Assembly: GCA_026120185.1 (NCBI GenBank)
Contig: JANUWF010001937.1
Location: 1,798,001 to 1,862,000, forward strand
Source of the DNA: Voacanga thouarsii
Lineage: Eukaryota; Streptophyta; Magnoliopsida; Gentianales; Apocynaceae
Length of the DNA stretch: 64,000 nucleotides
Direction of reading: 5' to 3'
The translations under genes were made by a program, and so were the position numbers. Shown here in pieces: positions 26,271 through 37,291 of the stretch. The notes under the pieces were generated by a model. The model saw only the letters and a list, made by a program, of their open reading frames with translations. It was not told where the DNA came from and made no database searches. Each line of letters begins with the position of its first letter. Position 1 is the first letter of the stretch.

Positions 26271-26469
26271 TCATTTGTCCAAGGTTATATGGAACAATCC
26301 ATTGTATATTTGCAGGATTCAATTGAGGGTTATAAGTTAGAAAAATTTTAGGAAATCGAAAAATGTCGTTTGGAAAGGATGAAGTCATCCATTGAAGAAT
26401 CACCAGAATTGGATTTGAAAAACCTCCCTGAGCACTTAGAATCTACATTTTTGGTAAAAGGTTAAAAAC

Positions 26470-27430
26470 TGCCCATGATTATTGCCAAGGACCTGACTTA
26501 TAACCAAAAGACCAAATTGGTAAGTCTATGGAAAATATAAGGGAGTGATTACATGAAAAATTATAAATATTAAGGAAATTAGCCCTTCCTTTTGTACTCA
26601 CAAAATTTTGTTGGAAGTAGGAGCCAAACCCATAGTGCAATCGCAACGTAGGTTGAACCCAAACATGAGTGATGTGGTAAAAGGTAAGGTGATTAAACTT
26701 TTAGATTCTGGCATCATTTATCCTATTTCTGATAGTATTTGAGTTAGTCTAACACAAGTGGTTCCAAAGATGGGAGGAATGACTGTGAGCCCTAATGAAA
26801 AAAATGAGTTGATCCTAATGAGATTGGTAACCGGTTGGAGAGTGTGCATTGACTATAGGAAATTGAAAGAGGCAACTAGGAAATACCATTTTCCTCTTCC
26901 TTTCATTAACCAAATGTTAGAAAGGTTAGTTGGACATGAGTTTTATTGCTTCTTAGATGGTTTTTACTTTCAAATTCCTATAGTACCGGAGGATCAAGAG
27001 AAGACTACCTTTACATACCCTTTTTGTACTTTTGCATATCGACGTATGCCTTTCGGTCTTTAATGGCCCTGGAACATTCCAACGATGTATGATGGCTATT
27101 TTGAAGGGCTTGTGGGAGATATCATAGAGGTATTTATGGATTATTTCTCTATTTTTGGTGATTCTTTTGATTTGTGTTTGACCAATTTAGAAAAGGTCCT
27201 TCAACGGTGTGAAGAGACCAATCTCATACTTAATTGGGAAAAATGCTACTTCATGGTGCAAGAAGGCATAGTATTGGGACATAAGATTTCAAGAAAGGTA
27301 TTGAGGTTGATAGGGTCAAAATTGAAGCAATTGAGAAATTCCCTCCTCTAACTTCCGTGAAGGCAATTCGAAACTTTCTTGGGCATGCAGGTTTTTATAG
27401 GTGATTTATCTTAGATTTCTCAATGATTTC
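26470..27430 (+). pseudogene. Reverse transcriptase of Athila-like element, YxDD box altered
   Basis: The block starts RLNPNMSDVVKGKVIKLLDS, then GWRVCIDYRKLKEATRKYHF and CTFAYRRMPFGL. The catalytic box reads VFMDYFSIFGDS, so the second aspartate of FMDD has become Tyr (GAT to TAT near 27135-27145). This is expected to abolish polymerase activity. The RT/RNase H connection follows (LGHKISRK, IRNFLGHAGFYR). Stops occur near 26741, 27061 and 27350. Confidence 0.9.
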
Positions 27431-27479
27431 TAAACCCCTTTTTTTTTTCTTGAAAAAGATGCTATTTTTTATTTTGATG

Positions 27480-27960
27480 GAAAATATCTCAATGCTTTCA
27501 ATGTGCTTAAAACAAAACTGATTAATTCTCCTATTTTAATTTCACTGGATTGGTCTCTTCCTTTTGAACTAATGTATGATGCAAGTGACTATGCAGTGGG
27601 CGCAGTGTTTGGACGAAGGAGGAATAAGCACTTTCAGCCAATTTACTATGCAAGCAAAACTCTTACGGCGGCACAAGAGAACTACACCACAACGGAGAAA
27701 GAGTTACTTGCAATAGTATTTGCTTTTGATAAATTTTATTTTTATCTTATTTTGTCCAAAGTAATTGTGTATACAGATCATTCCGCCCTTAAGTATCTAC
27801 TAAACAAGCATGATTCCAAACCAAGATTGATAAGATAGGTTTTATTGTTTTAGGAATTTGACTTGGAAATTAGGGACAAAAAGGGAGCGAAAAATTTAGT
27901 TGCAGATCACTTGTCTAGGTTGGAGAATCCCAACCTTGAGTCATTAGCCTAGAGAGACAT
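27480..27960 (+). pseudogene. RNase H domain of Athila-like element
   Basis: Open from 27503 to 27838. It contains FELMYDASDYAVGAVFGRR, the first catalytic aspartate region, then YYASKTLTAAQENYTTTEKE and VIVYTDHSALKYLL. The continuation (KKGAKNLVADHLSRLENP) follows a stop. It would remove the RNA strand of the RNA-DNA hybrid. Confidence 0.88.
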
Positions 27961-27999
27961 CAATGACACCTTCCTGGATGAACAACTTTTACTTATTGA

Positions 28000-29273
28000 T
28001 TGTGAGATTTCTCAACTACCATGGTATACGGATTTTGCTAATTACTTAGTTGCAGGAATTCTTTCAGACAAGTTTGATGCCCAACAAAAGAAGAAATTCC
28101 TCTCCGAGGTAAAGTATTACTTTTGGAAAGATCTTTACTTGTTCCGATGTTGTGCAGATCAAATTATTCGATGATGTGTGGATTCTATGGAAAGCATCAA
28201 TATCTTGAAACATTGTCATGAATGACCTGCAGGAGGCTCCTACCAAGCTAGCAACACCGTAAGAAAGGTACTTGAGTCTGGTTTTTATTGGCCTACATTC
28301 TTCAAGGACGCTCACAGGTTTGTTCAAAGTTGTGATAGGTGTCAATGTACAGGTAACATCTCTAAATCTAATGAGATGCCATTAAAAATTTTTCAAGCTT
28401 ATGAAATTTTTTATTGTTGGGGGATTGATTTTATGGGTCTGTTTCCTAGTTCTTTGGGCAATAAATACATCTTGGTTGCAGTTAAGTATGTATCAAAGTA
28501 GGTTGAGGCGCAAGCCTTGCCTACTAATGATGCACAGATTATTGTAAAATATTTAAAAAAACTTTTCACCTAATTTGGAGTACCAAGGTGCTTATTAGTA
28601 ATAGGGGAACCCACTTTTGTAATACACAACTAGATAAAGTTCTCAAACATTTAGGGGTTACTCATAAGGTTGCTACGCCCTATTATCTACAAACTAGTGG
28701 CCAAGTTGAGGTAGTCAATAGAGAATTAAAAGGAATCTTAGAAAAAGTGGTCAATTATACACGAAATGATTGGAGTTGGAAGCTAGATGATACTCTTTAG
28801 GCTTATAGGGCTACTTTTAAAACTCCCATTGATACAACTCCTTATCGGTTAGTGTATGGGAAATCATGTCATCTATAGGTAGAAGTTCAACATATAGCTC
28901 ATTAGGCAATCAAGCTTGTCAATTTTGACCTTCATCTTGCAGGAAAAGAAAGAATGTTTCGAGTGAATGAGTTCGATGAGTGGCGTAATGATGCCTACCA
29001 TAATTCGAGGATTTACAAAAGTAAGATGAAACGGTGGCATGATAGGCATATTCATTTTCCCCATGGGTTTAAAAAATGAGATAAAATGTTAGTCTTTAAT
29101 TCTAGGCTTTGACTTTTCCTAGATAAGTTAAGATCTCAATGGTTGGGACCGTATGAGATACATCAAATTTCTCCATTCAGAGTTATTGCAATTTCTCACC
29201 CAACTCAAGGGATCATTAAGGTGAATGGAAGTAGATTAAACCATATTTGGGAGACGAACTTGACACCTTAGCT
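28000..29273 (+). pseudogene. Integrase of Athila-like element, second catalytic Asp changed to Asn
   Basis: The zinc-binding domain lies at about 28200-28350 ([23 protein letters not shown]). The first core aspartate is kept ([10 protein letters not shown]). The second reads LISNRGTHFCN, where the family has ISDRGTHFCN (GAT to AAT). The third region SGQVEVVNRELKGILEK keeps its glutamate. The C-terminal part ends near 29270 (VNGSRLNHIWE). Several stops are present. Confidence 0.88.
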
Positions 29274-30714
29274 CATCTCGACGTTCTCCTTTATGAGCTT
29301 GACAATTCCTTACTCCTTTGTACTTAATTTTCTTTATTATTTTCGTATGTTATTATCTTGTTTTTGTTCTTTTTCTAGATTTATATTTTCTTTCTTTTGT
29401 GTCTTTTCTTTTAGTAGGTACTCTTGTAATGACCCTTCCTTAAGGTGGATTAAAACCTGATGGTACGACAATGTAATGGAAGTATCTTCTTCACTTTATT
29501 CTTCTTCTTTCTTTATCTTGGTCTTCTTGGCTATACTTTTATTATTCTATCTTTGGCCATTGATGACAATATTCAGTTTAAGTGTGAGGGGGCGGGGGGG
29601 GGAGAATAAAGGTTTAAGAAGTGTTTTCCCATATTATTTTGGTGAATATATTTTATGTTTGTGATAACTTTTTTCGAAAATTTCAGTGGTTTCATTGTTA
29701 AGCAAGGTTGTAATTCTTTTTCTTACTTGGATATGAGTTTTGTCATTCATTAGGTGGAGTTTGATGAAATTGGTTTTATTAGATAAGATATTTGTCAAGA
29801 CTTGAGAATTTTGAATAATCTTGTTTATACATTGGTGTTTGAATGTTATTTGACTTATCTAGTTGAAATATAGAAGATATGATGAATATGGGAAGAGTTT
29901 ATTAGCTAAATTTTGTATTATGAGTTTAAATTTTGCTAGCTTTGAGTTATGATGAAAAAAATTGTGAGTTGAAAACAAATCTTTAAGAGGAACGATTGAG
30001 GAGAATACTGAAAATTTTGATTTGAGTTGAGAGAAAAACAATGAGTGGAAACAACACTATTGTTGGTGTGAATTGAGAGAAAAAGGCTATTATTGATGAT
30101 CTTTGAAGACCTTTAGTTGAAAAGGAGGTCAATATGGGGAAAAGTAGCAGGTGTATTCGATACACTCTCTTGAGGCTATTCTGAAGGCAAAAAGGCAAGT
30201 AAGAGCATGGGGAAAAAGAATTGTTGAAAAAAATGATAAGTGATGACTGTAAAAGGGGCTACTATAGTGTGTGAAAAGAAATCCATGTACTTGAGGCTAT
30301 CAATTCCCTAAGTCATTGAAAAATTTTAAGAGAAAAAAAAATTGGAGTACTTTCCTCACGTCATAACTTGAGTATGCAATTTTTGGATTTATAATACTTA
30401 AGTTGGTAGATGGCTTAACCTAGGTGATTCATGTTATCTATTTTTTTACTTGAAGAGTGAAGTAATTTTCTTAAACAAAGGTATGCACTAGATTAATTTG
30501 ACTTCAAGATTTTTGTGACGTCTTGGCCAATGTTTCAAAGTTTGAAATTGTTTTCAAAGGGTATGAAAGACAAGGGTTGTATCTGAAGATTGAAAGGAAG
30601 ACATGACCTTTGCTATGATAGAGAAACTTTTGAGTGAGAAAAAAAAAAGCTTGTGTTGTCTTGATAATTTTTCTTGGACTAAAGTGTTTTTCTTGAGCAC
30701 CAGCAAATATTCAA
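29274..30714 (+). other. Non-coding 3' region of Athila-like element with internal purine-rich motif
   Basis: About 1.45 kb between integrase and the 3' LTR. No env-like ORF is recognisable. A purine-rich motif, TTTAAGTGTGAGGGGGCGGG, lies at about 29576-29595, preceded by TTGATGACAATATTCAG. A related arrangement occurs in the non-autonomous element at 43.9 kb. The segment 30120-30210 is also shared with that element. Confidence 0.7.
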
Positions 30715-30727
30715 GTGTGGGGGTATA
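30715..30727 (+). other. Polypurine tract of Athila-like element
   Basis: GTGTGGGGGTATA directly precedes the 3' LTR start, the expected site of plus-strand priming. Confidence 0.8.
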
Positions 30728-32330
30728 TGATAGGGATTAAAATCACCATTCTTTTCTTAGTTATTTGAGGGTGTTTTAAAATACATTTGTTGTAATAACT
30801 AAGCATATTCCTTCCTATTTGACATTTTACTTGTAAAAGGTATTTTTGGCAAATATGTGTATATTTAAATTAAAATCAAATAGAAAGTGCCAGCCAGTAG
30901 ATCAGGTGCCAGGTCCATTCCACTCTAGCAGCTAAAATTGAGCAAGCTTTAGGGGAAATTCCAGAACAGACCTGGCGCCAGGTCTGGCAAGTGTACCTGG
31001 CGCCGGGTCCATTCTGTCTGCCAATAAGAGATGGCTAAAAACAAAGCAAAAACAGAGGAAGAACAGAGTGTAGCTAGTGACAGGTGGATCGAAAGTACCC
31101 GGTGCCAGATATGCTTTGGAGGCAAAAATTCTATACTCGGAATTAGAGCTTATCTAACGATTTTGTTATTTTCCTATTCCTACTCGGCTAAGACTTTCTC
31201 AGCCATGAAATCGGCATCCAAGAGGCCTATAAATGCATAAGAAAACACAAGGGTTTGGTATATACAACTTAGAGAGGGGAATTAAATGGCAGAAATTCTA
31301 ATTCTCTCATTGAAGAAGGTGTTCATCTAAGTCAAGGAGGATTGTTCAAAGGGAGTCTTCAAGGAAGAAGAAAGAGGCTTGTCTATGAGTGCTTTCTTTT
31401 CTCTTTGTCTTCTTTTTCTTTAGCAATGATGTATTCAATGCTTTTAGTGTAGTTTAACATTTTTTAGAATTCATGGTTTTACATTAATTTAGTTATTTGA
31501 TCAATTCTTTGTTATCTTTAGTGTTTGATTACTTGATTTCATTAGTTCTTGATGCCTTGATTTCATTAGTTCTTGATGCGAGTTCTTCTAATTGACTTCG
31601 ACACAACAATGTTAGGAGTTACGTTGCTTTGATGTCGTATTTGTTAAATTTTGATAGATTTGAACGATGAAGTTAGGATTTTAGAACTAAGTGATCAAAT
31701 GTTAAGTTAATTTCACCTCGACATAGGGTTATTAACTAGTTTTATGTTTTTAGGAATTGAGATTCATGAATGTTTTTGTTAGGATGGCTTGATTGATAAA
31801 TCTACTAATTGAATCAAGATATGAATGATGAAATTAATGCATGTTTTGGTTATGTTATGTTAGTTTGATTGACAAATCTATTAATATGAATCAAAAAATA
31901 GGATTTCATGAATTGACAAACGAAGTGGAATTTACCTAAGTAAATTCATGACTTGATAAACGATTGAATTTTACTGTGCATTCCTTTATAATGCCAAGAT
32001 GATAATTAATTGAGAGAGTTACTAATTGGTTCATTGTCATGTTTTCTAGGATACTTGTCTAAATGGCATGAACCTACATCCTTGAGTTGTATATATATAT
32101 TTTTTCTTTTTATTCTTTTCTCACTTTATGTGTGTCGGTTAAATAATGAATGAAAAGTGATTAGTGTGTACTTGTTCCTTTGAGGATTGATACTTGTTAA
32201 TTCCCTATACTATGCTTGCGGTGAGTATACTTGCTCACATGTGTATTTTGGGATTATTTTTTTTAATTAAAACATGATTAAGGGATGGATTTAAAATTAA
32301 TGATTTTATATATCCAAAATTTACGCATCA
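30728..32330 (+). repeat. 3' LTR of nested Athila-like element
   Basis: 1,603 bp, from TGATAGGGATTAAAATC to TTTACGCATCA. It has the same GC-rich cluster as the 5' copy (30885-31115), including the perfect 16-bp palindrome GACCTGGCGCCAGGTC at 30969-30984. Near 31540-31590 a short tandem duplication (TTGATTTCATTAGTTCTTGA) is absent from the 5' copy. Confidence 0.93.
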
Positions 32331-32335
32331 ATAAT

Positions 32336-33300
32336 TTTACGTTACTCTTTAGTACTGAACCTAATTGTATCGGTGCAGCTTTACATGATGAATTTTAGAT
32401 TATTGCCATGCAAGAAGAGCTGAACCAATTTGAAAGGAATCAAGTTTGAAAACTTGTCCCTAGACCACTTGACCACCCCGTAATTGGCACCCAATGGGTA
32501 TTTAGAAACAAACTTGATGAGTATAGTAGTGTTATCAGAAATAAAGCTAGATTAGTTGCTCAAGGATTCAATCTAGAAAAGGGCTTTGATTATGATAAAA
32601 TCTTTGCTTCTGTCACTCAATTAGAATCAATAAGAATGTTGCTTGCATTTGCTTCTTTCAAAGGTTTTATGCTTTATCAAGTAGATGTCAAAAGTACTTT
32701 CTTAAATGGTTTTATTAAAGAAGAAGTTTATGTAGAACAACCTCCTAGTTTTACTCATGAACAATATCCAGGCCATGTTTTCAAACTTTTTAAAACCCTT
32801 TATGGTTTAAAATAAGCTCCAAGAGCATAGTATGAAAGGTTAAGTGGTTTTCTTCTCTCAAACGGCTTTTCAAGAGGCCTAGTTGATACCATATTATTTA
32901 TCAAGTCTGAAAAATCTGATAATATCTTAATTGTACAAATATATGTTGATGATATTATTTTTGGGACTACTAATGATTCTTTGTGTAAGAATTTTTCCAA
33001 GACTATGCAACAAGAATTCAAGATGAGCATGATAGGAGAACTCAACTTCTTTCTTAGTCTTCAAATCAAGCAAACCAAAGATGGAATATTCTTAAATCAA
33101 GCCAAGTATGCCAAGGAACTATTCAAAAGATTTGGTATGAATGAAGCCCAAGAAATTAATACGCCTATGAGCACATCACTAAAGCTTGGCAAGGATGAAA
33201 AGGGTATGAAAGTGGATGAATCGAAATACAAAGGTATGATTGGAAGTGTATTATATCTCACTGCTACTGACCAGATATTATGTTCTCGATTTGTCTTTGT
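32336..33300 (+). pseudogene. SIRE-like reverse transcriptase
   Basis: Resumes the SIRE pol directly after the target duplication. Motifs in order are AMQEELNQFERNQV, GTQWVFRNKLDE, KARLVAQGF, LYQVDVKSTFLNGFIKEEVY, KTLYGLK and IYVDDIIFGTTND. The catalytic YVDD box is intact. The C-terminal part (FLSLQIKQTKDGIFLNQAKY) is open from 32981 to 33322. Stops replace a Gln after TLYGLK and a Trp four residues later. Confidence 0.92.
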
Positions 33301-33870
33301 GCAAGATTTCAATCATATCTAAAAGAATCCCACGTATATGCTGTGAAACGTATTCTTATATACTTAGTTAGGACACATGATTATGGATTATGGTATCCTC
33401 GAACTAACTCCTTTGATCTTATAGGCTACACAGATACAGATTATGTAGGCTACAAAGTTGAACGGAAAAGTACTAGTGGGCATTGTCAATTTCTCGAATA
33501 TTTTTTAGGAAATAAGCTTTTGTATCATTATCCAAAATTAAGGATGAATACGTCGCAGCAGGGAGCTGTTGTGTGCAAATCTTATGGATGAAAAACACAC
33601 TACTTCAGTCTTAATTTTGATTGTGTACCCATACTATACAATAATATGACTGCAATTAATTTGATCAAAAATCTGTTCAACATTCTAAGACTAAGCACAT
33701 TGAGGTTAAGCATCATTTTATTAGAGATTATGTGCTTAAAGGTGATGTTTGTGTAGAACATATCCCCACTAATGATCAACTTGCAGATATATTCACAAAA
33801 CCCCTAACTGAAGACAGATTCTTCTTTTTGAGAAGAGGGTTGGGCATTACAAAAATTATGTGACTAAAGG
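33301..33870 (+). pseudogene. SIRE-like RNase H
   Basis: Contains RILIYLVRTHDYGLWYPR, GYTDTDYVGYKVERKSTSGH, then, after frameshifts, RDYVLKGDVCVEHIPT and QLADIFTKPLTEDRF. These are the closing motifs of SIRE-type copia polyproteins. The domain is frame-shifted around 33540-33700. Confidence 0.88.
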
Positions 33871-36800
33871 TTTTAGAAAAGAATGACTGTTTCTTTTTAT
33901 AGGTTCTGAAGAAATATGATTTCAGAGGGAGACTTTGGATGCAGTACTTCGAAAAGTAAATCCAAAATTTACCTTTAAAATCCCTCAATCTAAAGAATTC
34001 TTGTTCTCTCAAACCAGATGAACATTTTGGATAGAGCTTCAATCCAAAATGAAAACAATCTGATGCTTCGTATGAATTTAAAAAAAAAAAAAAGGACTGC
34101 TTCCAGAACATTCTTTTTGAAATTCAAAATACTAGCTCTTTTTCAAGATAGCTTTTGAAATCTTTGATAGAAGTTACCTTCTAATGTACTTGACTGTACC
34201 TATCTTCACAACTTCCTAGGAAACCCCAAAAAGCTTTTTCTCTCTATTTCCTCTCGGATTCTGAAACCAATAGTAAGCTCTGTTTTTCTCTCTTCAAAAT
34301 TTCTTTATCTTCTCTTTGAAAAACAAAAAAGCCCAAGCTTTTACCTTGTGATCACAACAGTTAAATCTCCAAAATTGACCAAATCATAATCAAAGAAAGC
34401 CTAAAAAAATGCAACAATGATGAAAAAGAAATTAGCTACTGAGATAAAATCAATTGTAAATAGAAAGGGAAGGAAGTCGTTCCCGAACTCCTTGCTTCAC
34501 AGACCGATTCTTCATAACTAACTTCGGAACAGGAAAGTTCTGAGACCCAGTTTCCCCCATTTTCTTGACTCTAAGAGTGAATCCGACTTTAATGATTGGG
34601 TTTGAAGAAACCAAACTGTCATTGTTGGTTACAGCGTCAATCCAGAGTCTTTCTTGAATTTTGCAAATATTTTGAATATGTTTGAGTCTTTTGGATGGGG
34701 AGACCTATTATTTGTGAATGAAAAATTGTACAAAACTCTAGTGTGGGAATTTTATGCAAATCTGAGAAAAGGTCGATTAGAGGAGACTGGAGGGGGTTTT
34801 ATGGTCCGATAGTATACCTCGAGAGTTGGAGGAAAGAATATTGAGTTTAATCATCGCTTATTGAATAGAATATATGGTGTTAGAGATGGAGGCATTCATT
34901 TTTTTTAATTGAACAAGTTCTCAGAGGGCATTGATCTGTTTAATTTGGGGAAATTTGAAAGAATATTTATTGGCAGGAGAAGCTTTAAGAATTCAGAGAG
35001 GAACACTAAGTGGTTAAATGGGCTTGGTAGAATTCTTCATTACATGGTTTCAATCATGGCGGTACCAAGTTTTGGTCACAAAACTTCTGTAAACATCATG
35101 CAAATGGTAATAATATTAGAGCTATTCTAGAATAGGCAAATAAGCTTTGGTTTGCTTGCTGAGAAATTGATGATACAAACAAGGAACACCTCAAGCAAGG
35201 CCCTGCCCCAAGAAAATTTGTTAACCAAAGTGTTCAGACATTTCAACGTTGATTTGAGTTTGATCACCCTTAATACTTCAAAAATGAATGTTTACAACTT
35301 TGAGTCTTTTGAGAAAATGGGATATGTGCAAATGAACAATGAGTGGAAGCTGCTCAAAGATGTTTTTGACAATGAAAAAGAAAGATTGTTAAAGGTTAAA
35401 GCTGAAAGCAAGATTGCTCAACCTACAAGAGCAAAAAGAAAGGTTGAGATAGAAACTCAAGAGGAGTTGTGTAGCAAGGGAAAACAGAAAATTCATGATA
35501 CCGACATCAATCAAAGCATTCTAGAAGCCAAAAATTTGTTGGCTATTATGGTAGACAGCCTCAACTCAGAAATCTAGAATGTTGGAAAAAGGTTAATGGC
35601 TATGGAAGAGATGGATCAAAAGGCTGAAAACATTCCTGATACATCAACACCTTCTCAAGAACAAGTGACTAAAGCACAAATTGTCCAAGAGAAAGAAAAT
35701 GACAATGAACAAGATGCTGAGAAGGAACATGAGAGGGAGGATAAAGGACTAAAAGCAACCTAGATTGAAGAGGAACCAAATAAGGTAAATAAGATAGAGG
35801 AGGAACTAAAAGACAAAGACCTTGGCCAAAAACAGACAACTGAGGAAGATAAAAAATGAAAGCAGACACCAGTACGTGAGGACAAATCAACACCACCTGC
35901 TCCTACTATAACTACTCACAAGCCTATTTCCTCTAGAAAAAGACAGAAACATGTGGTCGTAAAAAGAAAGTCCAGCCAAATTGCTGGACAGCATTTAAAA
36001 GGGGTGCCGGGACTAAGTCTGCACAAATCCACATTTCCTTACTAACCACTTCTACGTGTTACTTACAGACTTCTTATGCTTGGTTAACATTTATTACTTT
36101 CCCATTGACAAACAATTTTATAATTTCTGCACTAGTACTTGAACAATTTATTTATGCATTTATCCCCTGCTAATCTATCTGCTAATATATATCTACTCTT
36201 ATCCATAAGTTTTTTCACCTCTTTTTTTTGTCCTTCTTGCATTTTGATTGATGACAAAGAAGGAGAAAAATGGATTGTGGTGGTGATTGGTGGATTATGA
36301 ATTATGGATTGTGGATGAATATGAATTATTTTGAATTATTATGTATTGTGATTATTATTTTGAGAATGGTGGCTTGGGAACTATGATGTGAGAATATATG
36401 TTATGGACATACAAACTGTTTATAGTTTGAAGATACGGACTGTAAGGCATTGGGAGACTTTGTGGAATCTATGTTAAGATTTATGAAACACTTTGTTGAA
36501 TGGGTATAAGTTCATCGTGCATTCCAATTTATTTTAACTTTGCTTGATGATTTGTTTCTTGACTATGGTTGTGATTTGAACTTTATTAAATATTCACATG
36601 ATAAGGATATTTACGCTTATGAAAATTTTCTTCTATAGCATAGAAAATTCCTTGTGTTTGAAAAACCTTGAGAAAAATAGGTTAGGTGAAAAACCTCCGA
36701 TCCATCTATGTAAAAAAAAAAAAAAAAAAAATACTCTGCACATACACAGGGGGAGTTTTGGACTCATGTTTCTTCAATCCAAAATAGCGGTCCAAAAATA

Positions 36801-37276
36801 ACATTTTAAAAGATTAAGCTTCTACCTCATTTAATTCTATTTTAGATGAATATTTTTGAAGTCCAAACTTTTAGGATCCATCTTAAATTTAAGACGCACC
36901 TCATAGCTCTATATCCTATGATTCATTTATGCACATACTAAGGGGGAGCATTACATCTTATGATTTATCTTCTATTCCTCCTCATGTACATATCTATACA
37001 TTATTCTTGTGACTACTATTTGCGGTTTTTTCCTTGTGAAATAGTCCTGTGATGGAAGGAAGAAGGATAAGAAAGTAGGTTGGACCATAGGCTCATTGAG
37101 CCATGTTTGTCAGTACATGCTTAAATTTTCTTACCTTAATCTCATAAACACTCTTTGAGTCATATAATGAGAGAATACTTTTCTGATAAAAATATTCTTG
37201 TTTCTATCGGTCCAATATGTATGTACTGTACATATCATTATTTTTATATCACAATCCCATCAAGTTTGTCATCACT
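33871..37276 (+). pseudogene. SIRE post-pol region with a decayed extra ORF in the env-like position
   Basis: A decayed ORF runs from about 34600 to 36000. Blocks are FESFGWGDLLFVNEKLYK, VWEFYANLRKG and, after stops, an open 141-codon segment at 35152-35577 (FRHFNVDLSLITLNTSKMN). A lysine/glutamate-rich tail with an EEE/EKE pattern follows. The FYANLR-type block resembles the plant transposon protein domain Transposase_32 (PF20167), known from plant retroelements. SIRE elements often carry an extra ORF here, sometimes called env-like. I see no convincing signal peptide or membrane segment. The rest, 36000-37276, is non-coding. Confidence 0.6.
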
Positions 37277-37291
37277 AAAAAATGGGGAGAT
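37277..37291 (+). other. Polypurine tract of SIRE-like element
   Basis: AAAAAATGGGGAGAT directly precedes the 3' LTR start. Confidence 0.85.

Larger units (their letters stand above)
23297..32330 (+). mobile_element. Athila/Tat-like Ty3/gypsy retrotransposon nested in the SIRE-like element
   Basis: Two LTRs (23297-24877 and 30728-32330) begin TGATAGGG and end ATCA. The whole is flanked by the perfect target duplication ATAAT (23292-23296 and 32331-32335). After the 5' LTR is a tRNA-Asp-like primer site, then a gag remnant, protease, RT, RNase H, integrase, a ~1.45-kb non-coding 3' region and a polypurine tract. RT and protease wording match the Athila/Tat branch. Most of gag is missing and pol is broken. 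It is plus-strand and lies exactly between the integrase and RT parts of the host element. Confidence 0.93.

Noticed and set aside
35669..35896. 75-aa minus-strand ORF
   Set aside because: Antisense shadow of the Lys/Glu-rich tail of the SIRE post-pol ORF.
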